DNA from: Roseomonas genomospecies 6
GTDB lineage: Bacteria; Pseudomonadota; Alphaproteobacteria; Azospirillales; Azospirillaceae
Assembly (NCBI RefSeq): GCF_008365375.1
Contig: NZ_QOKW01000018.1
Span: forward strand, 62,001-126,000
Direction: 5' to 3'
Length of the DNA stretch: 64,000 bases
Below, in pieces: positions 61,682-64,000 of the stretch. The stretch's first letter is position 1. Each line of letters starts with the position of its first letter. The translations under genes were made by a program, and so were the position numbers. Below the pieces are notes generated by a model. The model was not told the origin of the DNA. It ran no database searches and saw nothing but the letters and a program-made list of their open reading frames with translations.

Positions 61682-63220
61682 ATGGAACTGGACGCTGCGC
61701 GGGTCTCCGTGGTCATCCCGCTCTACAACCACGAGCGCTTCATCGCGCGGACGCTGGACAGCGTGTTCCGGCAAACCCTGCCCGCGCACGAGATCATCGT
61801 CGTCGACGACGGGTCGCGCGACGGGTCGGCGCGCGTGGTGGAGGCCCTGTTCCAAGCCTCCGGCGGCCAGACAGCGCTCCAGGCCTCCGGCCAGGCAGCG
61901 TTCCGGGCCTCCGGCCAGGCGGGGCCGCGGCTGGTCTTCTGGTCGCAGCCCAACCGCGGCGCGCACGCCACGATCAACGCCGGCATCCATCGGGCGACCG
62001 GCGACCTCGTCGCCATCCTGAACTCCGACGACCTCTACCACCCCGACCGCCTCGCCGCGATGGCCGCGGCCTTCCGGGAGCGGCCGGAAACGGACGCCCT
62101 GGCGACCGGCCTGGACTTCATCGACGGGGACGGGCGCCCCATGGCCAACCCGTGGCACAACGAGGCCATGGCCTTCCACCGCCGCAGCGGCGACCTCGCC
62201 CTGTCGCTGATCAACGCCAACCTCGTCATGACGACGTCGAACCTGATGGTCCGCCGCCGCCTGTTCGACCGGGTGGGCCATTTCAGCCCGCTGCGCTACG
62301 CCCACGATCTGGACTTCTTCCTGCGCCTGCTGGCCGAGGGGGCGGATTTCCAGATCCTGGACCGGCCGCTGCTGAGCTACCGGCTGCACACCACCAACAC
62401 GATCAGCGAGGGGCCGCAGAGGGTCAAGCCGGAGCATGCGGCGGCCGCCGCCTTCTTCCTGCACCGGCTGTGGGACCGGCCCGGTCGGGGTGGGCCGGCG
62501 GAGCGCGGGCCGGTGGATTGGCAGCGGGCGGCCCGGCTGCTCGACGTGCTGGACCGGCACGTCCTGACCGTCCCGGTCCAGCTCTGCCTGACCTATTTCC
62601 GCAACCACCCGACCGACACGCTGGAGCGGAGCCCGTTCCACGGCGACGCCGCCTTCCGGAGCGTCCTGGCCGACGCGGTGGCGCGGGCCGAGACGCAGGC
62701 CCGGAGTCACGAACGGGATCGCGCGGAGGCCGCGGAGCTGCGGTCCGAGGCGGCGGACCTCGCCGCGCGGCTCGACGGCGTGCTCGCCTCCACCTCCTGG
62801 CGGGTCACGGCCCCGCTGCGCCGCGTCCGTGGGGCCGCCCATGGCGCCGCCCGGCGGGCCGCCGCCCATCCGGCGCTGCGCCGGGCCGCCAAGCTGGCCT
62901 TCTGGACCCTGACGCTCCAGCTTCCGGCCCGGCTGCGGGAGCATCGGCAGGTCCGCGCCCTCTACGCCAGCGGGCTGTTCGACGCGGCCTTCTACCGGCG
63001 GCACAACCCGGAGGCCGCGGCGGACGGGATCGACCCCGCCCTGCACTATCTCCGGCACGGCGCCGCCGCGGGCCGAGATCCCGGTCCGGATTTCAGCGCC
63101 GCCGCCTATCTGGCCCGGCATCCCGAGGCCGCGGCCCGCGGCGTCAATCCGCTGCTGCACGCGATCGCCGCGGGATGGCGGGGCGACGGGAAGGCTGAAG
63201 AGCGGGCAGGAAAAGGATGA
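61682..63220 (+). CDS. GT2 glycosyltransferase with C-terminal NPxxHYL repeat pair
   Basis: 512 aa from the ATG at 61682. VSVVIPLYNHERFIARTLDS, EIIVVDDGSRDGS and DLVAILNSDDLYHPDRL are GT2 motifs; RYAHDLDFFLRLLAEG is the acceptor-side motif. A short Ala/Ser/Gly/Gln repeat lies between the first two beta strands. A coiled-coil-like segment (about 335-370) follows. The last about 90 residues contain one double unit of the repeat of the 1-2322 gene: LFDAAFYRRHNPEAAADGID, LHYLRHGAAAGRDPGPDFS, then YLARHPEAAARGVNPLLHAI. Part of the galE operon. Confidence 0.9.
   Translation: MELDAARVSVVIPLYNHERFIARTLDSVFRQTLPAHEIIVVDDGSRDGSARVVEALFQASGGQTALQASGQAAFRASGQAGPRLVFWSQPNRGAHATINAGIHRATGDLVAILNSDDLYHPDRLAAMAAAFRERPETDALATGLDFIDGDGRPMANPWHNEAMAFHRRSGDLALSLINANLVMTTSNLMVRRRLFDRVGHFSPLRYAHDLDFFLRLLAEGADFQILDRPLLSYRLHTTNTISEGPQRVKPEHAAAAAFFLHRLWDRPGRGGPAERGPVDWQRAARLLDVLDRHVLTVPVQLCLTYFRNHPTDTLERSPFHGDAAFRSVLADAVARAETQARSHERDRAEAAELRSEAADLAARLDGVLASTSWRVTAPLRRVRGAAHGAARRAAAHPALRRAAKLAFWTLTLQLPARLREHRQVRALYASGLFDAAFYRRHNPEAAADGIDPALHYLRHGAAAGRDPGPDFSAAAYLARHPEAAARGVNPLLHAIAAGWRGDGKAEERAGKG
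61856..61930. repeat. Intragenic tandem repeat in the GT2 gene
   Basis: Three consecutive units start at 61856 (27 bp), 61883 (24 bp) and 61907 (24 bp), each with core GCCTCCGGCCAGGC or close. They encode QASGGQTAL, QASGQAAF and RASGQAG, in frame, within the nucleotide-binding half of the GT2 domain. Confidence 0.75.
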
Positions 63221-63284
63221 AGAACGGAAGGCGTGGTAATCTTCCTGGTAGAACGTTACAGTGCGCCCGCCTGCCGCAATTCGT

Positions 63285-64000
63285 ATGAAACGTCGCGATC
63301 CGATTGTTCCGCCGATGAGATCTGAAGCCATACTGCCCGCGCCGGCCCGTTCCGGGCACAAGATCCTGCCGCTTCTCGGGAAGGTCGGGCTCACGGTGGC
63401 GCTCGTCGGCTGGCTGATGTCCCAGGCGGATTGGGCGGGCATGGCGCACCGGCTGGCGAACGCGCCCCTGCCGCCGCTTCTGCTGGGGCTGGGGCTGAGC
63501 GCCCTCGCGGTCCTGTTCGCCGGCGAACGCTGGCGCGCCGCCTGCCGGGCCACCGGTCTGGTGATCGGGCCGGTGAAGGCGCTGCTGCTGATGACCGCCA
63601 GCCTGTTCTTCGGGCAGGTTCTGCCGGGCGCCATCGGCGGCGACGCGGTGCGCGGCTGGCTGACCTGGAAGGAAGGGCAGTCGCCCGGCGCGGTGATCCT
63701 GGCGCTGGTGCTCGACCGCCTGCTCGCCCTGCTCGGCGTGTGCCTGCTGCTGTTCGCCGGGCTGCCGCGGCTGGCCGCCGTGGTGCCGCCGGACATGGCC
63801 TGGATGCTGCCGGCGCTGGTCCTTCTGGGGGTGGCGGGTTTCGCCGCCGGCCTGTCCATCGACCGCCTGCCGCTGCCGGGCACCCTGCGCGCCCACCGCC
63901 TGATCGCCGCGGGCATGACGCTGGTGGCGCGGCTGCGCGCCGCCTTCCTGGCCCCGGCCACGCTGAAGGCGCTCGGCCACAGCGTGATGGTCCACATCTG
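63285..64000 (+). CDS. Flippase-like membrane protein, AglD/UPF0104 type (3' end beyond window)
   Basis: Open from the ATG at 63285 (or 63315) to the right edge, 238 codons seen. After about 25 residues come hydrophobic segments (VGLTVALVGWLM; PLLLGLGLSALAVLFAGERW). FFGQVLPGAIGGDAVRGWL is the conserved motif of the lysylphosphatidylglycerol synthetase transmembrane/UPF0104 family, and ALVLDRLLALLGVCLLLFAG follows. Members in glycan loci may help move lipid-linked sugars. 64 bp after the GT2 gene on the same strand. Confidence 0.85.
   Translation, partial: MKRRDPIVPPMRSEAILPAPARSGHKILPLLGKVGLTVALVGWLMSQADWAGMAHRLANAPLPPLLLGLGLSALAVLFAGERWRAACRATGLVIGPVKALLLMTASLFFGQVLPGAIGGDAVRGWLTWKEGQSPGAVILALVLDRLLALLGVCLLLFAGLPRLAAVVPPDMAWMLPALVLLGVAGFAAGLSIDRLPLPGTLRAHRLIAAGMTLVARLRAAFLAPATLKALGHSVMVHI

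Noticed and set aside
59657..63997. Open frame of about 1,450 codons on the - strand across galE and two GT genes
   Set aside because: Runs across three well-supported + strand genes; composition is that of a shadow frame.

Overview
The window is GC-rich (roughly two-thirds G+C by eye) and almost entirely coding. It is an accessory region for cell-surface polysaccharide synthesis, export and modification. Base composition, GTG/TTG starts and gene content suggest a high-GC alphaproteobacterium. The Azospirillum group is my best guess, but that is inference, not a match. I support 45 protein genes, two of them cut by the window edges, and see no rRNA, tRNA, CRISPR array or intact insertion sequence.

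Layout. (1) 1-14338: a repeat-rich WsaF-like glycosyltransferase cut by the left edge, a GT4-like transferase, a GT-A-like enzyme, a three-gene tail-fibre-like cassette ending in a peptidase S74 chaperone, a sulfotransferase, a two-catalytic-domain GT2, an AT-rich GT2 of probable foreign origin, and a beta-trefoil/GT8-like protein. (2) 14683-19509: gmd, a gmd paralogue, ABC exporter 1 (wzm/wzt) and GDP-L-fucose synthase. (3) 19526-25859: a GT2 divergent from a type I secretion pair (HlyB/HlyD-like) and a Sel1-repeat protein. (4) 25869-30295: rfbC-rfbB-rfbD-rfbA for dTDP-L-rhamnose, followed by a GNAT enzyme. (5) 30507-45166: more glycosyltransferases and methyltransferases, an LhgO-like oxidoreductase, a GmhA-like isomerase, a 1,402-residue multidomain transferase, and two likely type I substrates (an M10/RTX metalloprotease and a glycine-rich RTX-like protein). 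(6) 45584-58558: exporter 2, whose permease is on the + strand while its ATPase lies on the - strand with an acyltransferase and GT-C-type membrane enzymes, then a GT2 and a 1,315-residue GT11/GT2/GT2 fusion. (7) 58878-64000: galE, GT4, GT2 and a flippase-like membrane protein cut by the right edge.

How they fit together. The window makes GDP-4-keto-6-deoxymannose/GDP-fucose, dTDP-rhamnose and UDP-galactose. About 15 glycosyltransferases and two Wzm/Wzt-type exporters could build and export at least two polymers. Methyl-, acyl-, acetyl- and sulfotransferases could decorate them. A separate type I system probably exports the RTX proteins.

Most worth a second look are accessory modules shared by otherwise unrelated enzymes: a C-terminal beta-rich domain common to a GT4 and the sulfotransferase, a 'GWxW' domain on two large GTs and a GNAT enzyme, and a tandem 'NPDV...NPxxHYL' repeat in three GTs.
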